From: Trichostrongylus colubriformis
Taxonomy: Eukaryota > Nematoda > Chromadorea > Rhabditida > Trichostrongylidae
DNA length: 64,000 bases
Assembly (NCBI GenBank): GCA_963978905.1
Contig: OZ022256.1
Coordinates: forward strand, 31,769,426-31,833,425
Reading direction: 5' to 3'
Shown here: piece by piece, positions 10,446-21,063 of the stretch
Numbering within the stretch: position 1 is the first letter of the stretch
Layout: every line of letters begins with the position of its first letter
The notes under the pieces: generated by a model
Told to the model about the DNA's origin: nothing
The model's database searches: none
Seen by the model: the letters and a program-made list of their open reading frames with translations, nothing else
Translations under genes and position numbers: made by a program

Positions 10446-11025
10446 AGGTTATGTTGACAGGAGTTACTCAACGATGTGGCTCCGCAAAGTTGGCGTATAG
10501 CTCTATCCAGTTTACACTTATGCGGGTGGAGTCATCCATTGAACATAACATTAATTGGCCATTGGCATCTGTCGGCTATCCAATAGCCATAAAAATCGAT
10601 GTTCTGCAATCGTACCTTAACCTCACTGATGGGGCTTCCATCTGTTTTTGACCCTCTGCGCGCACCATGTTGGCTTACTCAGCCGCCCAGGACTTGTCAA
10701 AAAGACTGCATTGTTTTCTTTACGTAATTACCCACTCTCTGATCTAGTCCGAAGACAGTGCTTCTCCGACAACCGACAACCCACTATACCTGCATGCCAT
10801 CTCAATGTGCTGACACCTTGTGCGATGTTAGCATTTCGCAGAATGGCGACGAGATTACCAAATAGGTGTTTATGTAAGAAGGTGTTATCACTAGCATAAC
10901 ACGGTCTTACAATGATACTCCAGCAACCATCAATTTTGTTCTACTTACTTAGAGCGGTTGCTTTGCCCTAACATTTCGTTATCACAATTACTCACTTGCG
11001 GACGGATAGACATACCGAGAAACCC
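10446..11025 (-). repeat. dispersed repeat HEL-B, copy 3 (inverted)
   Basis: The minus strand repeats the order of blocks of copy 1: a Helitron-like start near 11010 with GTCCGCAAGTGAGT, then AGTATCATTGTAAG and ATAAACACCTATTTGG near 10860, then the 8060-type block toward 10450. A similar inverted copy lies at 14180-14620. Confidence 0.5.
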
Positions 11026-11029
11026 ATCG

Positions 11030-11741
11030 ACAAGGCCACATAGGGGACATTGATGGTGGGTGATCAGCTGATATCGTTGATGAGATTTGATAAGAACGTA
11101 AAAAGGCTAGAGTCGTCAAATCTGTTCCGCTTTTCGCATTGGTCCGGGACCGTTCATATTCGGTGTTTTGCGGAGCGGGACGGGAACATTGATGGTAGGT
11201 GATCAGCTGATAACGGTTGATGAGATTTGATAAGGTCGCTTTTCGCACTGGTTCGGGAGATATTCATACGTGTCGTGTTTTGCGGTGTGGGACGGGGACA
11301 TTGACGGTTGATAAGATCTGATAAGGAGCGTCACAAGGCGAAGGTCGTTGAATCCGTTTATCCTTTCGGGTTGATCCTGGAGCGCCGACACTTATAGGTG
11401 TAGGGTAGGGACGAGCAAATGTCCAAATCTGTCGATCCCTATACTATTTAAACTCTCATTAGTGACCACTTCAGCCGAAGGGGTAACTGATTAGGGGATT
11501 TACCCGTTTCATTCCTGAATATTGATCGTCAATATCATTGTAACAAAAAGCATCGACCGCTGAATAATCCAGACCTTTAAAAAACGGTGACCTTCCTCAG
11601 CCGTGATATCGTCGATACCGATTAATATCTATCACCTATATGTAAAAAGTAGATGCTCAGCAAAAAGTCATTATTGACCTTTTCCAGGTTTGCAAAATTC
11701 TGTTGTGTTATTCGCGCAGCACTGTGCGATAGCCCAACTGG
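11030..11741 (+). mobile_element. Helitron-like repeat HEL-A with 3' terminus
   Basis: Units of the 146-base type run from 11030 to about 11400, followed by a tail. The 3' end is a hairpin CGCGCA-GCAC-TGTGCG (11713-11728), nine further bases, then CTGG at 11738-11741 followed by T. The same layout occurs at 37950-37978, 42902-42928 and, degenerate, at about 17308-17328; sequence after CTGGT differs in every copy. That is the expected form of a Helitron 3' end. No helicase gene is present, so the copy is non-autonomous. Confidence 0.65.
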
Positions 11742-11792
11742 TAGTTCTATAGTGATCTTATTATGGACTGCGGAGGGTGTAGGATATTGCAG

Positions 11793-12041
11793 TCATATAG
11801 GATATCTGAGACCATTGCCAAAATATGGCTATTTTCATCTTTCATTTGCGACAACGTGGCACCAAAAGAAACTTTTCCAGTGACGGATCTAACGGAAGCT
11901 GGTCAGGAAGTCGTGAAAACAGCTCGGCGGAAATATGGGGCCCTGCTTTCCGATTACGTTACTGAGACGCGTCCCGAAATGTCGCCTTTACAACGAATGG
12001 AAAGACTGTCGAAGTTGTTGGGCACCATTCCCCACATGATG
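11793..12041 (+). CDS. nuclear hormone receptor, ligand-binding-domain exon (second NHR gene)
   Basis: The frame reads SSFICDNVAPKETF, then DLTEAGQEVVKTARRKYGAL, then SPLQRMERLSKLLGTIPHMM. This matches helices 8-10 of nematode NHR ligand-binding domains, which end in a conserved arginine-rich helix 10 followed by a leucine-rich dimer helix. The exon probably starts after TTGCAG at 11792; an alternative acceptor is TTTTCCAG at 11880. It ends at ATGATG before a GT at 12042. A Helitron-like 3' end finishes 51 bases upstream and a Helitron-like 5' end starts 14 bases past the splice site. Earlier exons of this gene were not found in the window. It is distinct from the gene at 58514, since this part lies 5' of that gene's start. 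Family assignment is from remembered motifs, not a search. Confidence 0.65.
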
Positions 12042-12055
12042 GTTCGCTTTATTTG

Positions 12056-12420
12056 TCCTACCATATAGTGTTCGCTCTGTATCTTTGTGCATGTGTGTCT
12101 TTGTGTTTGTCCGTCTGTCTTTCAGTATCCATACCTCGTGTCGAAGCAATGATTTGACCCTGCATTTCACAAGTGATTTGGGGGTTGGGGTTGGGACACT
12201 AGCGGGGCACTAAAAGTTTTCGCATCGACCTCAGAGGGTTGACATTAGCAGATGTCTTGGAGTCAGTACGAGGACCTTAACGGCAGCTGACCCAAATTGA
12301 TAATGGCTGAGAAGGGTTAATAAGGTTCTTGAAGACAACGTTCGTCAATTCTATTCCGCTTTTCGGCTGAATGTGGTGTGTTCACATCTTCAGGTGTTGT
12401 AGAGGAGGTGGAAATGGACC
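12056..12420 (+). mobile_element. Helitron-like 5' end and HEL-A unit
   Basis: TCCTACCATATAGTGTTCG at 12056 resembles TCCTACTCTATATAAGC at 36451, the 5' end of the best-bounded copy. It is followed by a TGTCCGTCTGTC stretch and one diverged 146-type unit. Whether it belongs with the 3' end at 17328 as one intronic element cannot be told; the base before TC is G, not the expected A. Confidence 0.5.
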
Positions 12421-14135
12421 TTAAAGACAGCATCAGGGGTAATGTGGTAATGGAGAAATCCCTGCAGAAGGCATTCACATGGTAGTCCTGGGCCTAAGAA
12501 GTCCACCTGTAGCGAAATCCTGGTGAAAGAGCGCCGCCACGAGCTGTAGAAACGCCGCAAAACGCCGCAGCCGCCCATTCTCCCGCCTCTTGATAAGTCG
12601 ATCCCGCCTCCGGATGACGTAGTTCCCGATACTGGGGTGGGAGCGGCCAAGGAGACGCGGCAGGATCGAAGGTTCGCGGCGCGCTTTCGCAATTTTAGCT
12701 TGAAGCTCACCAAAAAATAGATGCTGTCGTATTTCCAAACATCCCCTTGTGTTTACTTGGCAACATGCCAATGGAAACCTAGATCATACTACCCGCCTCT
12801 TGACGGACAGGTCGTCCGCGTCGAGAATCAACGGTGGAAAGGGGATCCTATTTCTTGGGTCTTTGGCCAATTCCATCCGTTGTATCTTCACTGCCCTTTT
12901 CGTCCGGCTTTCCCCTAATGCTGCCATTAAAGGCAGTGGGGAGAGGGGGGGGGCTAATTCGCATGCGTCCACTCTTTGATACTGATCGGTGGACGTTTTC
13001 ACCACGAAAGCTGAAACTCGGCTTCAGTACAATACTATAACCATCATTCTGCTACCATGCTCATTTCTACGCCTAAGTTATTCTTCGGCAAAGTCAACCC
13101 TAGGAGGCGGTCGGAATAAGGAAGTTGGCTGGAGCTTAAAAGGCCGCTTCCGCCACGGGGCCCTTTTTTCGAAATTTCGCCGCAATAGGCTTTGTGGACC
13201 CCTAGTTTTTAAGTGGATGACATTTCTTAGGGATTCATTCGCACCTACATTACTCTTATCACAGCCTTTAAAGGTGAGTGATCGCAACTGATGACGACGA
13301 TAAGCGCTGATAAAAGCCATTAGCAAGTCTGTGGGATGGAATCTGGTACTTTGTCCACTACTACTACAGCTGAATACGATCACTGTAATTGGAATGTTTG
13401 AAGTTCAGTACCACTGAGTGAGGATATTTCCTTTATGTTCTGGGAAGTATTGGATGCGAGACGTATCTCGCGCCTCACACGGCATTGGCGAAGAGCGGTA
13501 TACGTTTAAAGACAGTGTTAGGGGTAATGTGGGTGATAAGGAACCGAAAAAGAGTCATTTAGTGAAAACTACGGGTCTGAAAGGCCTATGCATGGCGAAA
13601 TCCCCCGCAGAAAGCGCACTCTCCCCTCGAGCTATGGCGGAGGCGGCCTCATCAGGGCAAGCCTCCTTCGTTCTGGGCAGCCCGCCTCCTAGCGACGAGC
13701 TCCCCATGATTGGCTTGGGTGGGAGGACCAAAGCGATGCGGCCGGCTGGAGCGATCGGGGCCAGCTTTTGTAAACAGAACGTCGCAGACCCATTTCTAAT
13801 CAGCTGACTGTCTTTTTCTGTGTTTTTGATTTTTGCTGCTTACCCGTAAAGTTCGCGACTTTTTCTTCTTTTCTTTTCAATTGATAATTACTTGTTGTCT
13901 TCGCTCGTCTGCAGGCAACGATAGGACGCCTTTGAAGTTTTTTAGTTTTTGTTTCGACGTCGTTTTTGCCCATTGATTACCTGGACACCTGCCAATGGCA
14001 GAATCGTCTGGGCCACCCGCCTCTTGACGGGATGGTCGAGAATCAGTGGTGGGAAAGGGGTTCTATTTCCGGGCTCTTCGCCAGTTTTTTCGCATTTCGT
14101 CCGATTTTTCCCTAACACTGCCTTTGAGTGAATTT
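12421..14135 (+). repeat. dispersed repeat HEL-C, two direct copies
   Basis: The segment 12421-12960 matches 13500-14135 in the same order. Shared phrases include AGGGGTAATGTGG, CCCGCCTCTTGACGG, GTCGAGAATCA and CGTCCG before a CCCTAA-GCTGCC-like block. Related stretches occur near 16800-17110 (GACCGGTGGACG, CACCACGAAAGCTG) and more weakly near 60700. No conserved reading frame survives between the copies. Confidence 0.55.
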
Positions 14136-14179
14136 CACCAAGAGTCTCTCAGCGAGTGGCTTAGCAACGATAGCGTGCA

Positions 14180-14620
14180 ACTTTATACGCTTATCCACAC
14201 ATCTATCGGACACCCTTTAGTCATAGAGGTTGGGGTTCGGACGGTGAGTTCACTATCCTTTTCCTCCTCTCTACGCACAATAACTGTCTGAGCTGACCAC
14301 GACTTGTTTAAAAAGATTGCAATCGTTATCATTCACTCAATTACCCACTCTTCAAACGTTATGATCCAAATAGCACTGTTCCTCAGACAAGTCGACATGT
14401 CTGCACGTCATCCCAGTAAGCTGGCACCTAGTGTGACGTCAACACACCGCAGAATGACGGCAAGAATTCTAAATAGGTGTTTGTATTAGTGGAAGATGCT
14501 ATCACAACCCAAGATTGATATTGCGAGACCATCTAGCTGCTCATCTCCAGGAATGGCTACTTTCCTCATTCGATTTCTTTATCATAACCACTCATTTGCG
14601 GATGGACGAACAGACATACC
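14180..14620 (-). repeat. dispersed repeat HEL-B, copy 4 (inverted)
   Basis: The minus strand reads GTCCGCAAATGAGTGG near 14595, then the AAACACCTATTTAGAATT block near 14470 and a GCGGTGTGTTGACGTCA block. This is the order of the other inverted copy at 10446-11025. Confidence 0.5.
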
Positions 14621-14715
14621 AACATAATAACGGCGCCGAATTACCGAAAGACAGACACACAAAGTTAGTGGCATATGCAACAGGAGGATATCAGCTGTGA
14701 AATTGTATCGACCCA

Positions 14716-15345
14716 GTCTTATATAGTCGGCTAAATGTGTCTGTTCGTGTGTGTGTTTGTGTCTGTGACGGAAAATGCATATTTTGCGACGCAGCAAGGT
14801 GGAATCTTGAATCTCAAAAGTGATATGGTGGTGGTAGGGGATCCTGGCAGTGGTGGACCAAAAGTGATAGCAACTGATAAGGGCTGATAAGGAGCCTCAA
14901 AAGGCGAGTGTCATCAAAATTGTTCCGCCTATCGGGTCGATCCTGAAGCGCCGACACTCATAGGCGTCTCGAGGAGTGGAACGGGCATATCGATGGTGGG
15001 TGATCCAGACTAGATAATCGGTTGATAAGATCCGATAAGGAGCCTTGAAAGGCTTATGACTTCGAAGTCGTTTCGGTTTTCGCGTCGACCGTAGAACGCT
15101 GATACTCATAGGTGTTTTGTGGTGTGGGACGGGGACTTCGAATGGGTATCCAAGTGATCACGGTTGATAAGATTAAAAGGCGAAAGTCACCAAAGTCGTT
15201 TTTCCTCTCGCGTACACCGTAGAGCGCTGATACGTATAGGTGTTTTTTGGTGTGGGATGGGGACATTAACGGTGGTGAGTCGACTTTATAGCGGTTGATA
15301 AAATTCGATAGGGTGCGTAAGAAGACAAAATCCTCACGGAGGTCT
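14716..15345 (+). mobile_element. Helitron-like repeat HEL-A with four internal units
   Basis: It starts TCTTATATAGTCGG, has a TGTCTGTTCGTGTGTGTG run, and then units with GATAAGATCCGATAAGGAGC whose equivalent points fall near 14900, 15048, 15178 and 15320. The unit phrase CATAGGTGTTTTGTGG is the same as in the arrays at 8.4, 11.1 and 36.6 kb, and all are on the same strand. Confidence 0.6.
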
Positions 15346-15529
15346 CTCCGAAGTGCGTATTTTCAATGGTGAATCGTAATAATAACTAGTACATAAACTT
15401 CTTTCACTAGACATAAACTAATGATTCTTTCAAATCCACGAAGACAGGTATGCAGAAAGAATGTAAGTCAACCGTTCGCGAATGATGAGCTGCGGAGAAA
15501 TGCGCCGCATAGGTGGATTCCATGCTTTC

Positions 15530-16085
15530 CACAATTCTTCATTTCCGCAAATTCCTCAATTCTTCAGATTGATACCTACCTAAGATCGCGTTCATAGTTT
15601 TGGAATTCGCGATATTGCAGAATTGCGCAGTTTACAAAAATGGGGATACTTCCCGCTTCTTAGTTTCTCTGATCCTCTCTTGTCCTCGTAGCATGAAAAT
15701 CAATACGTATATAATGCTTTTCCGCGAATTCCGCAATCCTGCAATCCCACAGGAACGCAGATCCCGGGATTCTGTCAACCGATACGTATCTTATCCCTCC
15801 GCATATTCCACGATTGCGCAAGTTCTACGATTCTGCATTTCCACCATTCCGCAAATTTCACTATTCCGCACTTTCCATTCTTTCCTTTCTCTGATCCTCT
15901 CTACCCTTCGCAGGATGGAAATCCCACGAAATTACACAATTCTGCATTTCCACAATTCCGCAACTGCCCCAATCGATACGTGTCTTTATCGCTTTTCGCA
16001 GATTCCGCAATTCTGCAAATTCCAAAACTATGGACGCTGCCTAATGCTTTTCCCCAAATTCAGCAATTCTGCAATCTGACCAAAA
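15530..16085. repeat. cryptic repeat of TTCCGCAATTCTGCA-like words
   Basis: Words such as ATTCCGCAA, ATTCTGCAATT and TTCCACAATTCCGCAA recur every 10 to 40 bases across this stretch without a fixed period. Two longer blocks (CTGATCCTCTCTT.C with GATGGAAATC-like continuation) also recur near 15670 and 15890. The 159-codon open frame here is made of these words and is not taken as a gene. Confidence 0.65.
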
Positions 16086-16087
16086 CT

Positions 16088-16640
16088 ATCAGATCGTTCG
16101 GAAAGTTTGTGCCGTTTTTCGCAATTTCAGCTTTGGGAGATCATAACTCGGCTCAGACTGCATTTTTTCTCACACTGCGAACACCATTCGATTCCCTACA
16201 GTTTTGACAACATTACGCATATCTTGCATATCTCATTTTGATTATGATCTGACGATTCATTTCGCGCGAAAGCAAAGAAGTCAACTCCAAATCACCATTC
16301 TTTCTGGATACACTGCTACTGAGCTGTCCAGATGTTTGGGGAAGTGGAGCTTAGTTAGCGCTAGATTTGATGAATATGGTGGACGAGTAAGGGCATCATC
16401 CTGCAACTGCTTCAGTTGGTGGAAGACAATTTGTGGAAAATGCGCACGCCCATGGCTACTCCGAAAGCTCGCGCGGCACCCATGTTTTGGTTTTTTTTTT
16501 CAAATCGAGGCTATTTGATGTGGTCATCTAAGCTTGTTTGCTGAGAGCCAATTCTTGTGGATATCTCCTGCAGTATGGACGCTCATCGCTTTCTGTCGTT
16601 TCAGTTAAAGCGATTTGATACATTAAAATTTTCCTAATAA
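16088..16640 (+). mobile_element. mariner-like relic mar-6, copy 1
   Basis: This stretch is homologous over about 540 bases, inverted, to 49700-50225. The distal copy ends in ACAACCTAA next to TA, the standard mariner end; here the end is decayed (GTTCGGAAAGTTTGTGCCG). Shared landmarks include GATGAATATGGTGGACGAG and CGCTCATCGCTTTCTG. No catalytic motif is readable. Confidence 0.5.
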
Positions 16641-16799
16641 TTTGAAAACCCTGTGGCACTCCAAGAAAAGCAAATATTCAGAAAGAGCAACTTTTTCTCC
16701 ATCCGAGGAGCACAACATTTAAAATTCGTGTTGACGCCCTTTGGAATTTTTATTCATCTTGTTAATGCGCAAAAACGGCACGAACTTCCCGAACGACCT

Positions 16800-17110
16800 A
16801 ATATGAACGCTGCCCCAAAGGCAGCGGTAGGGGTAATCCTGTTGTATCATTCATTCCAATCTTTGATACTGACCGGTGGACGTCGTGTTCACCACGAAAG
16901 CTGGCGCGTCAGCACCACGTTTTCGATCGATACGGCAGTGAAACGATGGAATAGATATCATTCTGTATCATGCTCATTACTCCACAGCTCACCCGTTGTT
17001 CGAAGAAATCCACCCTGGGAGACGGACTCTGTAATGAAGGCAGAGCCAGCAATGTCTCCTCCAAATCTCGCAGTTGCTTCATCTTCTGCAGGGAATTTTG
17101 CCAAATATGG
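16800..17110 (+). repeat. dispersed repeat, HEL-C-related
   Basis: Phrases CTTTGATACTGACCGGTGGA, CACCACGAAAGCTG and CATGCTCATTACTC match the block at 12975-13080 in the same order. The open frame across it is a by-product of the repeat. Confidence 0.5.
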
Positions 17111-17179
17111 TTTCTCTGAACCTCCAATTTTCATTTAGATAAATCACTTCGTGGCTTCCTCATTGCTCACATCACTCCT

Positions 17180-17328
17180 ACCATTGTCTATAAGCTAGCA
17201 CTCTTATCACGGTGTGGAAACATGTGATATGGAGTTCTTCGACATTGCTTAGTCAGTATCAAACGTTTTCCCACTTCGCGTAATTCTTTTGTGTTATTCG
17301 TGCATATTTGTGCTATGGCCCCTCCTGG
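17180..17328 (+). mobile_element. degenerate Helitron-like 3' end
   Basis: GTGTTATTCGTGCATATTTG and a short hairpin are followed by CTGG (17325-17328) and T. The preceding block (GTGATATGGAGTTCTTCG) matches the one before the 37978 terminus. It lies inside the putative last intron of the second NHR gene. Confidence 0.5.
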
Positions 17329-17382
17329 TAATCCTGAAATAGTATCCTTTCGGACCAGCTTTGGTTCCCGCTTGCAAGACAT

Positions 17383-17665
17383 TTATGATGCATTGGTGCG
17401 ATACATAGGCGGGCTTGAGTGTATGTAAAAAAGGAGTAGTTTAATAATGTTATAATATTCGGAATCTATTGGTCCTGTGACAGCATTTGCTGACCGAGAT
17501 GCTTTGCTATTACAAAACATGGTGTACGATGGCCGCCGTATAGTAAGCACCGTAGGTGCTATGTATAGATCAGAGACGGTGCTTTGATTGGCGGCGAATG
17601 AGAACACAGACTTCGGCTTCAGTGTGATCTCTTCACTGCGACGCGATCGTGAAAACTGTAAGATT
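17383..17665 (-). CDS. exon-like open frame, unknown product
   Basis: After an acceptor-like AATCTTACAG, the minus strand is open for about 90 codons and reads RSRRSEEITLKPKSVFSFAA and later TVLTIRRPSYTMF. A donor could be at the GTGCTTAC after CACCTACG. Composition is protein-like but I recognise no family. It would lie antisense within the putative last intron of the second NHR gene. Confidence 0.22.
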
Positions 17666-17918
17666 CTCCAACGTCTGAAACTCTTCGATGTAGTCTTTCG
17701 GGAACATTACATAAAGGTTAATGTTTCAAGATAAATGGGTAGAAAAATGCTCCTCACCATCAAGCGCTAGTTTCACGATCAGTCCACGAAATTTATCTAA
17801 AAGGATTCCTTTTTCTGATAGCACATGAACTTTTCATCGTGATTGCATTATTATTATTATTCACTGTGATGGTGAACTGACCTCTTTTCAAGGCAACATA
17901 TCCTGATACCTGTTTCAG

Positions 17919-18023
17919 CATGCCTCTGATTTCGATAACGTCTACTGCGCAAGAATGGTTGTGATGAACATTGGAAATCTCTCAGGAACACTCTCCTATG
18001 ACCTTCACATAAGAAAATTTTAA
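17919..18023 (+). CDS. probable terminal exon of the second nuclear hormone receptor gene
   Basis: After a good acceptor (CCTGTTTCAG ending at 17918), a 34-codon frame reads HASDFDNVYCARMVVMNIGN and ends SYDLHIRKF before TAA at 18021-18023. Phase 0 matches the phase 0 end of the exon at 12041. Joined, the leucine-rich helix 10 would be followed by helix 11 and a short terminal helix, the position of the AF-2 helix. The implied intron is 5.9 kb and full of Helitron-like repeats. The join is inference; cDNA would decide it. Confidence 0.4.
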   Translation, partial: HASDFDNVYCARMVVMNIGNLSGTLSYDLHIRKF

Positions 18024-18650
18024 TCTGCGCTTGGTTTATTCGCATTGCGCATGCGCATTTTTATAAGCTATTTATGCTGTTCATGTTTATTGTGTTATTG
18101 ACTACTGATTATTGTTGACTGGATGTTTGCAGCCAACAGGCTCCAAGATAGATCCATATCTCAACATTTTGATGGGAGGTTGTGAAACCCCACATGATAC
18201 ACTACTCCTCTTTCAGTGATCAGCAGGTGAAATTAGTCGCATTTTGCGTATTCGTGTATGGAATTAAGTGATACTTAGTGGATTCTTTTTGCCCAGTGCC
18301 AACGCCGACACCAACTGGGCACAGCGAACTCGCAGTAATCCGTGGGCTCGTGTGTTATTCCATCGCAGCGGATTATTCTCAAAACACCCTTAAAAGTGAA
18401 TCAATCTTGAGCCCGAGTAAAAATACACACAATAAGAGTCAAAGCAGCTACTATGGCAGTCCATCCAGGATATTGATAAAAACGATGAACATGATCGAAT
18501 AAAGGTGACTAGCTAGACAGACAAGGAATATGAAAATGGGTAATCTGTAGCACGGGTGTGTAGCCCTATGTCGAATTCTCGCTTTCCGGCGTCGCACTCG
18601 CGGCGCCATCAGCACGGAGAAGGGCGTAGAGCGTTTACTCAGACCTTCAT
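18024..18650. other. no gene recognised
   Basis: No element end is seen. A short frame at 18133-18219 after GTTTGCAG (KIDPYLNILMGG) was considered as an exon but has no supporting partner. Confidence 0.4.
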
Positions 18651-19687
18651 GCTGACAAGGGAAGGACCCCAGGTCGAAGTGGCCATTCGGAATGGGATAC
18701 ATATGGTCCGACTTATTTTCGGACGCTGATCTCGAATCTGTATTCGAAATTTGCAAAACGATTCTCTGGGCGGAGTTATGGGGGTTTTTTTTGAATGAAC
18801 GGTTCATCAGCATGGCTGTTGCTGAGCAGTCAACGGCCTCAGCGGCTCAGTGGTAGTGCTCCGGATCTGCAGGAGAGGGTTCGAGGGTTCGCTCCCCGCC
18901 AGTGCGAGTTCTTTTGCATTTTGTGTTTCATTGTCAGTAAGTGCTTTTCTTCCACTTCTGGACGTTTCCTTGGACTGGTACCTATCACACCCACCATTTA
19001 CTCTGCCACTTTATTTATAACTGCTAACATTACTCACAAGGGAAGGATACCAAGTCGAAGAGAATCCCGTACCACACGAATTAGGCGTTTTTGCGTAAAA
19101 ATATTATGATATTCGTGCACAGGGGGTCGAATTACCCCTCTGTGCAAATTTTCAGCCAAATCCAGTTTTTGGTCCAACTTCGGAAAATTGGGGGTGGCCA
19201 GGTTATAATGTGGTAGATTTTGAATTTTCTTCTACAGAAAGCCCTGCAACCTGAACAAGATAGCCTACACATACCTTTTACACTTACCCATCGCACTAAA
19301 TGTACGAAACAAGCGTCAATTAGGAGCATTTCCTAGGCAAGGGTCAACGACTTCTCCTTTGTTCAATGGGCTGCCACCTATAGCCCGTGAATTTTTACGA
19401 AATTTGGTCAAATTCTCGAATTGGCTGAAAACTTGTCTTCTGGGGTAGTTTGACCCCTTGAACACGAAAATCTCCCTGGTTTTGCGCAAGAAGGTCTGGC
19501 TCGCGTGCTATGGGCTTCCAAACCTACCATAATAGTATTGTTTTTTCAAAAAAAACCCCATAACTCCGCTCAGAGAATCGTTTTGCAAATTTCGAATACA
19601 GATTCGACATCAGCGTCCGAAAATACGTCGGATCATATGTATCCCATTCCGAATGGCCACTTCGACCTGTGGTCCTTCCCTTGTGAG
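18651..19687. repeat. inverted repeat, about 145-base arms
   Basis: The arm at 18651-18797 is complementary to 19547-19687 with few mismatches; both hold CAAGGGAAGGACC, GGTCGAAGTGGCCATTCG and GGGATACATATG. A third, partial copy (CACAAGGGAAGGATACCAAG) lies at 19036 between them. The interior also carries a tRNA-like segment. This could be a DNA element with long inverted ends or two insertions of one repeat; no TA or other target duplication is clear. Confidence 0.65.
18832..18905 (+). other. tRNA-like segment (pseudogene or SINE head)
   Basis: GGCTCAGTGGTAGTGC resembles a tRNA A box and D arm, and GAGGGTTCGCTCCCCGC folds as a T arm with four of five stem pairs and resembles a B box. The anticodon arm is imperfect and the acceptor stem does not pair, so it is not a functional tRNA gene. 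A tRNA-derived SINE head is possible. Confidence 0.4.
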
Positions 19688-19689
19688 TA

Positions 19690-19940
19690 GGGCTGTGGAA
19701 TTTCTTATCCTCCTGATACTTGTTGGTGCTCAGGCAAATGAATCGCTCCATTATCTTACTGTTAGAACAGGTCAAACAAATGGGTCTGTAGTTTTCGACC
19801 ATTTTTTGAGAGCTTTTCTTACATGAGCTCAAGCAGTCCCATTCTTCCAATATAGGGGCATTCGCATAACAAAAGAAACCTTTTAAAAAGCCGTGTGAGC
19901 GGTTTAGCGAGACCAAAAGCTGCTTTCTTGGAAAAGGCAT
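19690..19940 (-). pseudogene. CR1-type reverse transcriptase fragment
   Basis: The frame contains VENYRPICLTCSNSKIMERF, the first conserved block of CR1-clade reverse transcriptases. The catalytic YADD region is absent; the frame runs instead into the repeat arm at 19687. It follows the endonuclease fragment on the same strand with a gap of about 700 bases. Confidence 0.65.
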
Positions 19941-20657
19941 AGGGGATCCCGTCAGGAGAGGGCGAGTTTCTGTTAGGGATTACACTCAGCAGCTTGTATA
20001 CTGGCCCGTAGTAAACTCAACCCAGTCCAAAGTGTGATTAGGCAGAGGTGAGGGACCATTGTGAGATTAGGTATTGCTTCTTTGTTCACAGCACGAAAGA
20101 ACATGGCAGATGCTTCGGCTTCTTCATGATCACACGAGCAACAGTATTATCACCGACAAAGAGCTCCGGGATTTCTTCATTGATTTAAGCTTTTGGTGCA
20201 GCAACTAAAAATCGCCATATATTTTTTTTGCTTATTTCTACTCCTCAATGATGGCAAACCTGGCAACCATACGCTTCAATTTTTGCGCATGATCAGCATG
20301 CTTGGCATATCCATAACGGTCAATATTCGCATTAATATTGCTGACTTCAACTTTCAAAACACGTATTTTTTTGAATGTACATGCGATCGCTATCAGGTCT
20401 CATAAATGGCACGTAACAAGTAATAAGTGAATGATAAAGAGTGATGTCGGGAGTAGCATTCGTTTGCAGTGCCCTAGGCTACGGCAGGAACTCAGTCAAT
20501 CTCAATAAGCCGCCTATTTATGCTCGCGAAGTCTCCCTTTGAATTAAAGAGTCGAGAGTTTCCAACCGAGGCTCCAAGGAAACCGGTTGTGACAATGTCA
20601 CTGCCACACTGCAATGATCCGATGTGCTACAGGGTGGCTGGACTTCAACATTAGTGA

Positions 20658-20906
20658 CTAGCCTGGATCAGAAGTAAGGACAACATCAAGTATATTCAAA
20701 CCATGCGTGGGCTCAGTAACGAACTGTTTGAGATCAAATGAGGCACAGAATCCGATGAGAGCAGAAGATGACGGGGTGCTCAGGTCGTCCCGATGTGTGA
20801 ACGATGGCCAATCAATAAGTGGAGAATTGAAATCGCCCAAGATCAAGAATTTACTAGAACTACCGAGAACTAGATCGGTTAGAAAATCCGGAAACTCACT
20901 GGGCAT
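20658..20906 (-). pseudogene. CR1-type AP-endonuclease fragment
   Basis: The frame reads SSKFLILGDFNSPLIDW and later EPTHGLNILDVVLTSDPG. GDFN and the LD-V-LT segment are conserved endonuclease motifs of CR1-like elements. The first domain half is separated from it by the RTE insertion. Confidence 0.7.
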
Positions 20907-21063
20907 CGCTTCTACATGATGGGCTTCTGTAAACTATGGCAATCGACATGAATTGCTAGCCACTGACTAACTCATCAACAACCCGGCAATATTCCGAAAA
21001 ATTTCGAGATGCAATGCAAGTGTGAGGGACTTCTTACTCACTTACTTATTTACTTACTTATCC

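Noticed and set aside
15600..16079. 159-codon + strand ORF
   Set aside because: It is built from repeated CGCAATTCTGCA-like words; the protein repeats IPQF and similar strings and has no domain.
18133..18219. Alternative terminal exon of the second NHR gene (KIDPYLNILMGG)
   Set aside because: The frame is plausible, but the 17919-18023 exon has a better acceptor, a matching phase and its own stop codon.
18832..18905. Functional tRNA gene
   Set aside because: Acceptor stem does not pair and position 33 of the anticodon loop is not T; only A- and B-box-like words remain.
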